Shown in pieces: positions 35,801 to 46,961 of a stretch of DNA of 64,000 nt (positions are counted from its first letter, which is position 1; every line of letters begins with the position of its first letter). Source of the DNA: Aspidiotus rigidus (Eukaryota > Arthropoda > Insecta > Hemiptera > Diaspididae); the NCBI GenBank assembly GCA_035079385.1, contig JAVHKY010000046.1, forward strand, positions 2,666,001 to 2,730,000, written 5' to 3'. The notes below the pieces were generated by a model. It saw only the letters and a list, made by a program, of their open reading frames with translations, did not search any database and had not been told where the DNA came from. A program made the translations under genes and the position numbers.

Positions 35801-38700
35801 TTTTGCATAGAAAGCGATAATTTCGAATTTTCGAAATTGTGATTTGTAGTCAAGTTTTTTTGCTGAATCAGCATGAAATTCGTAATCTGCGTTAAATTTC
35901 GGTTAGGATAGGACTATTGGGTACAATTTTTAGTCGCCGGAGATTTTTTTCTGGTGAAAATTCAGTTTTCACAGAGGGCAATAATTTCGAATTTTCGAAA
36001 TTGTGATTTGTGTCCAAGTTTTTCAGCCGAAAGGATATGAAATTCGTAATCTGCGTTAAATTTCGGTTAGGATGGGACTATTGGGTATCATTTTTAGTCG
36101 CCAGTAATTTTTTTCTGATGAAAATTAAGCTTTGCATAGAAAGCGATAATTTCGAATTTTCGAAATTGTGATTTGTAGTCAATTTTTTTTGCTGAATCAG
36201 CATGAAATTCGTAATCTGCGTTAAATTTCGGTTAGGATAGGACTATTGGGTATCATTTTTAGTCGCCAGTAATTTTTTTCTGATGAAAATTATGTTTTGC
36301 ATAGAAAGCGATAATTTCGAATTTTCGAAATTGTGATTTGTAGTCAAGTTTTTTTGCTGAATCAGCATGAAATTCGTAATCTGCGTTAAATTTCGGTTAG
36401 GATAGGACTATTGGGTATCATTTTTAGTCGCCAGTAATTTCTTTCTGATGAAAATTAAGTTTTGCATAGAAAGCGATAATTTCGAATTTTCGAAATTGTG
36501 ATTTGTAGTCAAGTTTTTTTGCTGAATCAGCATGAAATTCGTAATCTGCGTTAAATTTCGGTTAGGATAGGACTATTGGGTATCATTTTTAGTCGCCAGT
36601 AATTTCTTTCTGATGAAAATTAAGTTTTGCATAGAAAGCGATAATTTCGAATTTTCGAAATTGTGATTTGTAGTCAAGTTTTTTTGCTGAATCAGCATGA
36701 AATTCGTAATCTGCGTTAAATTTCGGTTAGGATAGGACTATTGGGTATCATTTTTAGTCGCCAGTAATTTCTTTCTGATGAAAATTAAGTTTTGCATAGA
36801 AAGCGATAATTTCGAATTTTCGAAATTGTGATTTGTAGTCAAGTTTTTTTGCTGAATCAGCATGAAATTCGTAATCTGCGTTAATTTTCGGTTAGGATAG
36901 GACTATTGGGTATCATTTTTAGTCGCCAGTAATTTTTTTCTGATGAAAATTAAGTTTTGCATAGAAAGCGATAATTTCGAATTTTCGAAATTGTGATTTG
37001 TAGTCAAGTTTTTTTGCTGAATCAGCATGAAATTCGTAATCTGCGTTAATTTTCGGTTAGGATAGGACTATTGGGTATCATTTTTAGTCGCCAGTAATTT
37101 TATTCTGATGAAAATTAAGTTTTGCATAGAAAGCGATAATTTCGAATTTTCGAAATTGTGATTTGTAGTCAAGTTTTTTTGCTGAATCAGCATGAAATTC
37201 GTAATCTGCGTTAAATTTCGGTTAGGATAGGACTATTGGGTATCATTTTTAGTCGCCAGTAATTTTTCTCTGATGAAAATTAAGTTTTGCATAGAAAGCG
37301 ATAATTTCGAATTTTCGAAATTGTGATTTGTAGTCAACTTTTTTTGCTGAATCAGCATGAAATTCGTAATCTGCGTTAAATTTCGGTTAGGATAGGACTA
37401 TTGGGTATCATTTTTAGTCGCCAGTAATTTTTCTCTGATGAAAATTAAGTTTTGCATAGAAAGCGATAATTTCGAATTTTCGAAATTGTGATTTGTAGTC
37501 AAGTTTTTTTGCTGAATCAGCATGAAATTCGTAATCTGCGTTAAATTTCGGTTAGGATAGGACTATTGGGTATCATTTTTAGTCGCCAGTAATTTTTTTC
37601 TGATGAAAATTAAGTTTTGCATAGAAAGCGATAATTTCGAATTTTCGAAATTGTGATTTGTAGTCAAGTTTTTTTGCTGAATCAGCATGAAATTCGTAAT
37701 CTGCGTTAAATTTCGGTTAGGATAGGACTATTGGGTATCATTTTTAGTCGGCAGTAATTTTTTTCTGATGAAAATTAAGTTTTGCATAGAAAGCGATAAT
37801 TTCGAATTTTCGAAATTGTGATTTGTAGTCAAGTTTTTTTGCTGAATCAGCATGAAATTTGTAATCTGCGTTAAATTTCGGTTAGGATAGGACTATTGGG
37901 TACCATCATTTTTAGTCGCGAGTAATTTTTTTCTGATGAAAATTAAGTTTTGCATAGAAAGCGATAATTTCGAATTTTCGAAATTGTGATTTGTAGTCAA
38001 GTTTTTTTGCTGAATCAGCATGAAATTCGTAATCTGCGTTAAATTTCGGTTAGGATAGGACTATTGGGTATCATTTTTAGTCGGCAGTAATTTTTTTCTG
38101 ATGAAAATTAAGTTTTGCATAGAAAGCGATAATTTCGAATTTTCGAAATTGTGATTTGTAGTCAAGTTTTTTTGCTGAATCAGCATGAAATTTGTAATCT
38201 GCGTTAAATTTCGGTTAGGATAGGACTATTGGGTACCATCATTTTTAGTCGCGAGTAATTTTTTTCTGATGAAAATTAAGTTTTGCATAGAAAGCGATAA
38301 TTTCGAATTTTCGAAATTGTGATTTGTAGTCAAGTTTTTTTGCTGAATCAGCATGAAATTCGTAATCTGCGTTAAATTTCGGTTAGGATAGGACTATTGG
38401 GTATCATTTTTAGTCGCCAGTAATTTCTTTCTGATGAAAATTAAGTTTTGCATAGAAAGCGATAATTTCGAATTTTCGAAATTGTGATTTGTAGTCAAGT
38501 TTTTTTGCTGAATCAGCATGAAATTCGTAATCTGCGTTAAATTTCGGTTAGGATAGGACTATAGGGTATCATTTTTAGTCGCCAGTAATTTCTTTCTGAT
38601 GAAAATTAAGTTTTGCATAGAAAGCGATAATTTCGAATTTTCGAAATTGTGATTTGTAGTCAAGTTTTTTTGCTGAATCAGCATGAAATTTGTAATCTGC
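32880..38700 (+). repeat. 17-monomer, 2,810-bp segmental duplication
   Basis: A run consisting of a 168-bp unit, a 165-bp unit, one 164-type unit ('gtacaatttttagtcgccgg' at 33,111), a monomer with 'gatgggac' and 'aagctttgc', a monomer with 'caattttttttgc' and 'tatgttttgc', then 'ctttctg' monomers recurs with the 164-type unit at 35,921. The 2,810-bp offset equals 17 x 165 plus 6 for two 168-bp units minus 1 for the 164-bp unit. After the shared core the copies diverge by insertion or deletion of whole monomers (for example the 168-bp unit at 33,771 is absent at the matching place). Later units repeat the 'tcggcagt' plus 168-bp pair. Confidence 0.85.
33111..33274 (+). repeat. Isolated 164-type monomer inside the 165/168-bp block
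   Basis: One monomer switches to the 164-bp form ('acaatttttagtcgccgg', 'ctggtgaaaa', 'cacagagggc', 'gtgtccaag', 'gccgaaaggata') and then returns to the 165-bp form. Both switches fall inside or at the edge of the stretch identical between the forms (monomer positions 42-92). A second copy at about 35,921-36,084 comes from the 2,810-bp duplication. It carries the 'gtgtcc' variant otherwise common at 48,600-53,900, so gene conversion or insertion from that subset is plausible. Confidence 0.88.
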
Positions 38701-40914
38701 GTTAAATTTCGGTTAGGATAGGACTATTGGGTACCATCATTTTTAGTCGCGAGTAATTTTTTTCTGATGAAAATTAAGTTTTGCATAGAAAGCGATAATT
38801 TCGAATTTTCGAAATTGTGATTTGTAGTCAAGTTTTTTTGCTGAATCAGCATGAAATTCGTAATCTGCGTTAAATTTCGGTTAGGATAGGACTATTGGGT
38901 ATCATTTTTAGTCGCCAGTAATTTCTTTCTGATGAAAATTAAGTTTTGCATAGAAAGCGATAATTTCGAATTTTCGAAATTGTGATTTGTAGTCAAGTTT
39001 TTTTGCTGAATCAGCATGAAATTTGTAATCTGCGTTAAATTTCGGTTAGGATAGGACTATTGGGTACCATCATTTTTAGTCGCGAGTAATTTTTTTCTGA
39101 TGAAAATTAAGTTTTGCATAGAAAGCGATAATTTCGAATTTTCGAAATTGTGATTTGTAGTCAAGTTTTTTTGCTGAATCAGCATGAAATTCGTAATCTG
39201 CGTTAAATTTCGGTTAGGATAGGACTATTGGGTATCATTTTTAGTCGCCAGTAATTTCTTTCTGATGAAAATTAAGTTTTGCATAGAAAGCGATAATTTC
39301 GAATTTTCGAAATTGTGATTTGTAGTCAAGTTTTTTTGCTGAATCAGCATGAAATTCGTAATCTGCGTTAATTTTCGGTTAGGATAGGACTATTGGGTAT
39401 CATTTTTAGTCGCCAGTAATTTTTTTCTGATGAAAATTAAGTTTTGCATAGAAAGCGATAATTTCGAATTTTCGAAATTGTGATTTGTAGTCAAGTTTTT
39501 TTGCTGAATCAGCATGAAATTCGTAATCTGCGTTAAATTTCGGTTAGGATAGGACTATTGGGTATCATTTTTAGTCGCCAGTAATTTCTTTCTGATGAAA
39601 ATTAAGTTTTGCATAGAAAGCGATAATTTCGAATTTTCGAAATTGTGATTTGTAGTCAAGTTTTTTTGCTGAATCAGCATGAAATTCGTAATCTGCGTTA
39701 AATTTCGGTTAGGATAGGACTATTGGGTATCATTTTTAGTCGCCAGTAATTTCTTTCTGATGAACATTAAGTTTTGCATAGAAAGCGATAATTTCGAATT
39801 TTCGAAATTGTGATTTGTAGTCAAGTTTTTTTGCTGAATCAGCATGAAATTCGTAATCTGCGTTAAATTTCGGTTAGGATAGGACTATTGGGTATCATTT
39901 TTAGTCGCCAGTAATTTTTTTCTGATGAAAATTAAGTTTTGCATAGAAAGCGATAATTTCGAATTTTCGAAATTGTGATTTGTAGTCAAGTTTTTTTGCT
40001 GAATCAGCATGAAATTTGTAATCTGCGTTAAATTTCGGTTAGGATAGGACTATTGGGTACCATCATTTTTAGTCGCGAGTAATTTTTTTCTGATGAAAAT
40101 TAAGTTTTGCATAGAAAGCGATAATTTCGAATTTTCGAAATTGTGATTTGTAGTCAAGTTTTTTTGCTGAATCAGCATGAAATTCGTAATCTGCGTTAAA
40201 TTTCGGTTAGGATAGGACTATTGGGTATCATTTTTAGTCGCCAGTAATTTCTTTCTGATGAAAATTAAGTTTTGCATAGAAAGCGATAATTTCGAATTTT
40301 CGAAATTGTGATTTGTAGTCAAGTTTTTTTGCTGAATCAGCATGAAATTCGTAATCTGCGTTAATTTTCGGTTAGGATAGGACTATTGGGTATCATTTTT
40401 AGTCGCCAGTAATTTTTTTCTGATGAAAATTAAGTTTTGCATAGAAAGCGATAATTTCGAATTTTCGAAATTGTGATTTGTAGTCAAGTTTTTTTGCTGA
40501 ATCAGCATGAAATTCGTAATCTGCGTTAAATTTCGGTTAGGATAGGACTATTGGGTATCATTTTTAGTCGCCAGTAATTTTTCTCTGATGAAAATTAAGT
40601 TTTGCATAGAAAGCGATAATTTCGAATTTTCGAAATTGTGATTTGTAGTCAAGTTTTTTTGCTGAATCAGCATGAAATTCGTAATCTGCGTTAAATTTCG
40701 GTTAGGATAGGACTATTGGGTATCATTTTTAGTCGCCAGTAATTTTTTTCTGATGAAAATTAAGTTTTGCATAGAAAGCGATAATTTCGAATTTTCGAAA
40801 TTGTGATTTGTAGTCAAGTTTTTTTGCTGAATCAGCATGAAATTCGTAATCTGCGTTAAATTTCGGTTAGGATAGGACTATTGGGTATCATTTTTAGTCG
40901 CCAGTAATTTTTTT

Positions 40915-41015
40915 CTGATGAGGCAATAATTTCGAATTTTCGGAATTGTGATTTGTGGTCAAGGTTTTCAGCCAAAAAAATATGAAATTCGTAATCTGCG
41001 TTAAATTTCGGTTAG
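40915..41015 (+). repeat. Truncated chimeric monomer at the 165-to-164 switch (copy 1 of 3)
   Basis: Here 'ttctgatga' of the 165-bp form joins directly to 'ggcaataatttcg' of the 164-bp form. About 19 bp are missing, leaving a unit of about 145 bp. The same junction occurs at 43,536 and 46,962. It lies in a block where the two forms differ, with only a base or two of shared sequence, so it looks like one illegitimate join later copied by segmental duplication. All three copies are followed by the same 'cggaattg', 'caaggttttcagcc' and seven-A variants. Confidence 0.9.
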
Positions 41016-42172
41016 GATAGGACTATTGGGTACAATTTTTAGTCGCCGGAGATTTTTTTCTGGTGAAAATTCCGTTTTCACAGAGGGCAATAATTTCGAA
41101 CTTTCGAAATTGTGATTCGTGGTCAAGTTTTTCAGCCGAAAGGATATGAAATTCGTAATCTGCGTTAAATTTCGGTTAGGATAGGACTATTGGGTACAAT
41201 TTTTAGTCGCCGGAGATTTTTTTCTGGTGAAAATTCAGTTTTCACAGAGAGCAATAATTTCGAATTTTCGAAATTGTGATTTGTGGTCAAGTTTTTCAGC
41301 CGAAAGGATATGAAATTCGTAATCTGCGTTAAATTTCGGTTAGGTAGGACTATTGGGTACAATTTTTAGTCGCCGGAGATTTTTTTCTGGTGAAAATTCA
41401 GTTTTCACAGAGGGCAATAATTTCGAATTTTCGAAATTGTGATTTGTGGTCAAGTTTTTCAGCCGAAAGGATATGAAATTCGTAATCTGCGTTAAATTTC
41501 GGTTAGGATAGGACTATTGGGTACAATTGTTAGTCGCCGGAGATTTTTTTCTGGTGAAAATTCCGTTTTCACAGAGGGCAATAATTTCGAATTTTCGGAA
41601 TTGTGATTTGTGGTCAAGGTTTTCAGCCAAAAAAATATGAAATTCGTAATCTGCGTTAAATTTCGGTTAGGATAGGACTATTGGGTACAATTTTTAGTCG
41701 CCGGAGATTTTTTTCTGGTGAAAATTCAGTTTTCACAGAGGGCAATAATTTCGAATTTTCGAAATTGTGATTTGTGGTCAAGTTTTTCAGCCGAAAGGAT
41801 ATGAAATTCGTAATCTGCGTTAAATTTCGGTTAGGATAGGACTATTGGGTACAATTTTTAGTCGCCGGAGATTTTTTTCTGGTGAAAATTCAGTTTTCAC
41901 AGAGGGCAATAATTTCGAATTTTCGAAATTGTGATTTGTGGTCAAGTTTTTCAGCCGAAAGGATATGAAATTCGTAATCTGCGTTAAATTTCGGTTAGGA
42001 TAGGACTATTGGGTACAATTTTTAGTCGCCGGAGATTTTTTTCTGGTGAAAATTCAGTTTTCACAGAGGGCAATAATTTCGAATTTTCGAAATTGTGATT
42101 TGTGGTCAAGTTTTTCAGCCGAAAGGATATGAAATTCGTAATCTGCGTTAAATTTCGGTTAGGATAGGACTA
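40921..42172 (+). repeat. 164-bp satellite form, first block
   Basis: Monomers read 'acaatttttagtcgccgg', 'agattttttt', 'ctggtgaaaattcag', 'ttttcacagagggc' and 'ttcagccgaaaggatatg'. The consensus differs from the 165-bp form at about 23 places (about 14%), including one 1-bp indel. One unit at about 41,180-41,345 has lost 2 bp ('ttaggtaggac'), giving 162 bp. Because 164 is not a multiple of 3, no frame stays open beyond about 65 codons. Short minus ORFs at 41,165-41,362 and 43,780-43,977 are identical duplicates and are not considered genes. Confidence 0.95.
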
Positions 42173-43535
42173 TTGGGTATCATTTTTAGTCGCCAGTAAT
42201 TTCTTTCTGATGAACATTAAGTTTTGCATAGAAAGCGATAATTTCGAATTTTCGAAATTGTGATTTGTAGTCAAGTTTTTTTGCTGAATCAGCATGAAAT
42301 TCGTAATCTGCGTTAAATTTCGGTTAGGATAGGACTATTGGGTATCATTTTTAGTCGCCAGTAATTTCTTTCTGATGAAAATTAAGTTTTGCATAGAAAG
42401 CGATAATTTCGAATTTTCGAAATTGTGATTTGTAGTCAAGTTTTTTTGCTGAATCAGCATGAAATTCGTAATCTGCGTTAAATTTCGGTTAGGATAGGAC
42501 TATTGGGTATCATTTTTAGTCGCCAGTAATTTTTTTCTGATGAAAATTAAGTTTTGCATAGAAAGCGATAATTTCGAATTTTCGAAATTGTGATTTGTAG
42601 TCAAGTTTTTTTGCTGAATCAGCATGAAATTTGTAATCTGCGTTAAATTTCGGTTAGGATAGGACTATTGGGTACCATCATTTTTAGTCGCGAGTAATTT
42701 TTTTCTGATGAAAATTAAGTTTTGCATAGAAAGCGATAATTTCGAATTTTCGAAATTGTGATTTGTAGTCAAGTTTTTTTGCTGAATCAGCATGAAATTC
42801 GTAATCTGCGTTAAATTTCGGTTAGGATAGGACTATTGGGTATCATTTTTAGTCGCCAGTAATTTCTTTCTGATGAAAATTAAGTTTTGCATAGAAAGCG
42901 ATAATTTCGAATTTTCGAAATTGTGATTTGTAGTCAAGTTTTTTTGCTGAATCAGCATGAAATTCGTAATCTGCGTTAATTTTCGGTTAGGATAGGACTA
43001 TTGGGTATCATTTTTAGTCGCCAGTAATTTTTTTCTGATGAAAATTAAGTTTTGCATAGAAAGCGATAATTTCGAATTTTCGAAATTGTGATTTGTAGTC
43101 AAGTTTTTTTGCTGAATCAGCATGAAATTCGTAATCTGCGTTAAATTTCGGTTAGGATAGGACTATTGGGTATCATTTTTAGTCGCCAGTAATTTTTCTC
43201 TGATGAAAATTAAGTTTTGCATAGAAAGCGATAATTTCGAATTTTCGAAATTGTGATTTGTAGTCAAGTTTTTTTGCTGAATCAGCATGAAATTCGTAAT
43301 CTGCGTTAAATTTCGGTTAGGATAGGACTATTGGGTATCATTTTTAGTCGCCAGTAATTTTTTTCTGATGAAAATTAAGTTTTGCATAGAAAGCGATAAT
43401 TTCGAATTTTCGAAATTGTGATTTGTAGTCAAGTTTTTTTGCTGAATCAGCATGAAATTCGTAATCTGCGTTAAATTTCGGTTAGGATAGGACTATTGGG
43501 TATCATTTTTAGTCGCCAGTAATTTTTTTCTGATG
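42173..43535 (+). repeat. Block of 165/168-bp monomers embedded between 164-bp blocks
   Basis: About eight monomers return to the 165-bp form (with the 168-bp unit at 42,673). The left switch, from 'gggtacaa' to 'gggtatca', lies just past the region identical in both forms. The right switch is the truncated chimeric join at 43,536. The block is the second copy of 39,761-40,920 and arrived as part of the 2,615-bp duplication. Confidence 0.93.
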
Positions 43536-46500
43536 AGGCAATAATTTCGAATTTTCGGAATTGTGATTTGTGGTCAAGGTTTTCAGCCAAAAAAATATGA
43601 AATTCGTAATCTGCGTTAAATTTCGGTTAGGATAGGACTATTGGGTACAATTTTTAGTCGCCGGAGATTTTTTTCTGGTGAAAATTCCGTTTTCACAGAG
43701 GGCAATAATTTCGAACTTTCGAAATTGTGATTCGTGGTCAAGTTTTTCAGCCGAAAGGATATGAAATTCGTAATCTGCGTTAAATTTCGGTTAGGATAGG
43801 ACTATTGGGTACAATTTTTAGTCGCCGGAGATTTTTTTCTGGTGAAAATTCAGTTTTCACAGAGAGCAATAATTTCGAATTTTCGAAATTGTGATTTGTG
43901 GTCAAGTTTTTCAGCCGAAAGGATATGAAATTCGTAATCTGCGTTAAATTTCGGTTAGGTAGGACTATTGGGTACAATTTTTAGTCGCCGGAGATTTTTT
44001 TCTGGTGAAAATTCAGTTTTCACAGAGGGCAATAATTTCGAATTTTCGAAATTGTGATTTGTGGTCAAGTTTTTCAGCCGAAAGGATATGAAATTCGTAA
44101 TCTGCGTTAAATTTCGGTTAGGATAGGACTATTGGGTACAATTGTTAGTCGCCGGAGATTTTTTTCTGGTGAAAATTCCGTTTTCACAGAGGGCAATAAT
44201 TTCGAATTTTCGGAATTGTGATTTGTGGTCAAGGTTTTCAGCCAAAAAAATATGAAATTCGTAATCTGCGTTAAATTTCGGTTAGGATAGGACTATTGGG
44301 TACAATTTTTAGTCGCCGGAGATTTTTTTCTGGTGAAAATTCAGTTTTCACAGAGGGCAATAATTTCGAATTTTCGAAATTGTGATTTGTGGTCAAGTTT
44401 TTCAGCCGAAAGGATATGAAATTCGTAATCTGCGTTAAATTTCGGTTAGGATAGGACTATTGGGTACAATTTTTAGTCGCCGGAGATTTTTTTCTGGTGA
44501 AAATTCAGTTTTCACAGAGGGCAATAATTTCGAATTTTCGAAATTGTGATTTGTGGTCAAGTTTTTCAGCCGAAAGGATATGAAATTCGTAATCTGCGTT
44601 AAATTTCGGTTAGGATAGGACTATTGGGTACAATTTTTAGTCGCCGGAGATTTTTTTCTGGTGAAAATTCAGTTTTCACAGAGGGCAATAATTTCGAATT
44701 TTCGAAATTGTGATTTGTGGTCAAGTTTTTCAGCCGAAAGGATATGAAATTCGTAATCTGCGTTAAATTTCGGTTAGGATAGGACTATTGGGTACAATTT
44801 TTAGTCGCCGGAGATTTTTTTCTGGTGAAAATTCAGTTTTCACAGAGGGCAATAATTTCGAATTTTCGAAATTGTGATTTGTGGTCAAGTTTTTCAGCCG
44901 AAAGGATATGAAATTCGTAATCTGCGTTAAATTTCGGTTAGGATAGGACTATTGGGTACAATTGTTAGTCGCCGGAGATTTTTTTCTGGTGAAAATTCCG
45001 TTTTCACAGAGGGCAATAATTTCGAATTTTCGGAATTGTGATTTGTGGTCAAGGTTTTCAGCCAAAAAAATATGAAATTCGTAATCTGCGTTAAATTTCG
45101 GTTAGGATAGGACTATTGGGTACAATTTTTAGTCGCCGGAGATTTTTTTCTGGTGAAAATTCCGTTTTCACAGAGGGCAATAATTTCGAACTTTCGAAAT
45201 TGTGATTCGTGGTCAAGTTTTTCAGCCGAAAGGATATGAAATTCGTAATCTGCGTTAAATTTCGGTTAGGATAGGACTATTGGGTACAATTTTTAGTCGC
45301 CGGAGATTTTTTTCTGGTGAAAATTCAGTTTTCACAGAGGGCAATAATTTCGAATTTTCGAAATTCTGATTTGTGGTCAAGTTTTTCAGCCAAAAGGATA
45401 TGAAATTCGTAATCTGCGTTAAATTTCGGTTAGGATAGGACTATTGGGTACAATTTTTAGTCCCCGGAGATTTTTTTCTGGTGAAAATTCAGTTTTCACA
45501 GAGGGCAATAATTTCGAATTTTCGGAATTCTGATTTGTGGTCAAGTTTTTCAGCCGAAAGGATATGAAATTCGTAATCTGCGTTAAATTTCGGTTAGGAT
45601 ACGACTATTGGGTACAATTTTTAGTCGCCGGAGATTTTTTTCTGGTGAAAATTCAGTTTTCACAGAGGGCAATAATTTCGAATTTTCGAAATTGTGATTT
45701 GTGGTCAAGTTTTTCAGCCGAAAGGATATGAAATTCGTAATCTGCGTTAAATTTCGGTTAGGATACGACTATTGGGTACAATTTTTAGTCGCCGGAGATT
45801 TTTTTCTGGTGAAAATTCAGTTTTCACAGAGGGCAATAATTTCGAATTTTCGAAATTCTGATTTGTGGTCAAGTTTTTCAGCCGAAAGGATATGAAATTC
45901 GTAATCTGCGTTAAATTTCGGTTAGGATAGGACTATTGGGTACAATTTTTAGTCGCCGGAGATTTTTTACTGGTGAAAATTCAGTTTTCACAGAGGGCAA
46001 TAATTTCGAATTTTCGGAATTGTGATTTGTGGTCAAGGTTTTCAGCCAAAAAAATATGAAATTCGTAATCTGCGTTAAATTTCGGTTAGGATAGGACTAT
46101 TGGGTACAATTTTTAGTCGCCGGAGATTTTTTTCTGGTGAAAATTCCGTTTTCACAGAGGGCAATAATTTCGAACTTTCGAAATTGTGATTCGTGGTCAA
46201 GTTTTTCAGCCGAAAGGATATGAAATTCGTAATCTGCGTTAAATTTCGGTTAGGATAGGACTATTGGGTACAATTTTTAGTCGCCGGAGATTTTTTTCTG
46301 GTGAAAATTCAGTTTTCACAGAGGGCAATAATTTCGAATTTTCGAAATTCTGATTTGTGGTCAAGTTTTTCAGCCAAAAGGATATGAAATTCGTAATCTG
46401 CGTTAAATTTCGGTTAGGATAGGACTATTGGGTACAATTTTTAGTCCCCGGAGATTTTTTTCTGGTGAAAATTCAGTTTTCACAGAGGGCAATAATTTCG

Positions 46501-46585
46501 AATTTTCGGAATTCTGATTTGTGGTCAAGTTTTTCAGCCGAAAGGATATGAAATTCGTAATCTGCGTTAAATTTCGGTTAGGATA
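43536..46585 (+). repeat. 164-bp satellite form, second block
   Basis: Begins with the second truncated chimeric monomer. Local variants recur in fixed order: 'attgttagtc' with 'ccgttttc' and 'cggaattg' (44,140; 44,950), 'gaactttcg' with 'gattcgtgg', 'tagtccccgg', and 'ggatacgac'. Plus-strand ORFs of 64 codons (45,537-45,731; 45,701-45,895) span just over one monomer and overlap each other. They are by-products of the 164-bp phase shift. Confidence 0.94.
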
Positions 46586-46600
46586 GGACTATTGGGTATC
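45080..46600 (+). repeat. 6-monomer, 984-bp duplication within the 164-bp form
   Basis: The variant 'tccgttttca' with 'gaactttcg' at 45,161 recurs at 46,145, exactly 984 bp (6 x 164) later. In both places it is followed by a monomer with 'gaaattctg' and 'gccaaaagg', then one with 'tagtccccgg' and 'cggaattctg'. The first copy continues with two 'ggatacgac' monomers, while the second is cut by a switch to the 165-bp form at about 46,586. Confidence 0.85.
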
Positions 46601-46961
46601 ATTTTTAGTCGCCAGTAATTTTTCTCTGATGAAAATTAAGTTTTGCATAGAAAGCGATGATTTCGAATTTTCGAAATTGTGATTTGTAGTCAAGTTTTTT
46701 TGCTGAATCAGCATGAAATTCGTAATCTGCGTTAAATTTCGGTTAGGATAGGACTATTGGGTATCATTTTTAGTCGCCAGTAATTTTTCTCTGATGAAAA
46801 TTAAGTTTTGCATAGAAAGCGATAATTTCGAATTTTCGAAATTGTGATTTGTAGTCAAGTTTTTTTGCTGAATCAGCATGAAATTCGTAATCTGCGTTAA
46901 ATTTCGGTTAGGATAGGACTATTGGGTATCATTTTTAGTCGCCAGTAATTTTTTTCTGATG
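46586..46961 (+). repeat. Short block of 165-bp monomers with a third chimeric join
   Basis: Two and a fraction monomers of the 165-bp 'ctctg' type sit inside the 164-bp region, the first with the private change 'gcgatgatttcg'. The block ends with the third copy of the truncated join ('ctgatgaggcaataa') at 46,962. This matches the right end of the block that ends at 43,535, so it is a further, shortened duplicate of that segment. Confidence 0.92.

Larger units (their letters stand above)
28801..40920 (+). repeat. 165/168-bp satellite, position-85 A form
   Basis: Nearly all monomers here have A at position 85 ('gactattggg'), and many read 'atttctttctg', 'atttttctctg', 'ttaattttcgg' or 'tcggcagt'. 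Interspersed 168-bp units carry three linked changes: 'gaaatttgtaatc', 'taccatcattttt' (3 bp longer) and 'tcgcgagt'. I find them at 28,801, 29,299, 30,622, 31,120, 31,453, 32,776, 32,944, 33,771, 35,754, 37,901, 38,234, 38,732, 39,065 and 40,058. Intervals are whole multiples of 165 plus 3 bp, apart from single-base offsets where a 164-bp unit intervenes. The minus-strand frame open to the left is closed here by a TAG in each such monomer. Confidence 0.95.
39761..44300 (+). repeat. Segmental duplication, 2,615 bp apart, spanning the form switch
   Basis: The series 168-bp unit, 'ctttctg', 'ttaattttcgg', 'ctctg', plain, truncated chimera, 'ccgttttc' plus 'gaactttcg', 162-bp unit, 'attgttagtc' occurs twice. 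The 168-bp insertions at 40,058 and 42,673, the chimeric joins at 40,921 and 43,536, and the 162-bp units all sit exactly 2,615 bp apart. To the left, 'tgaacattaag' occurs at 39,761 and 42,211 (2,450 bp apart), so one copy differs by one 165-bp monomer near its edge. Confidence 0.88.
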
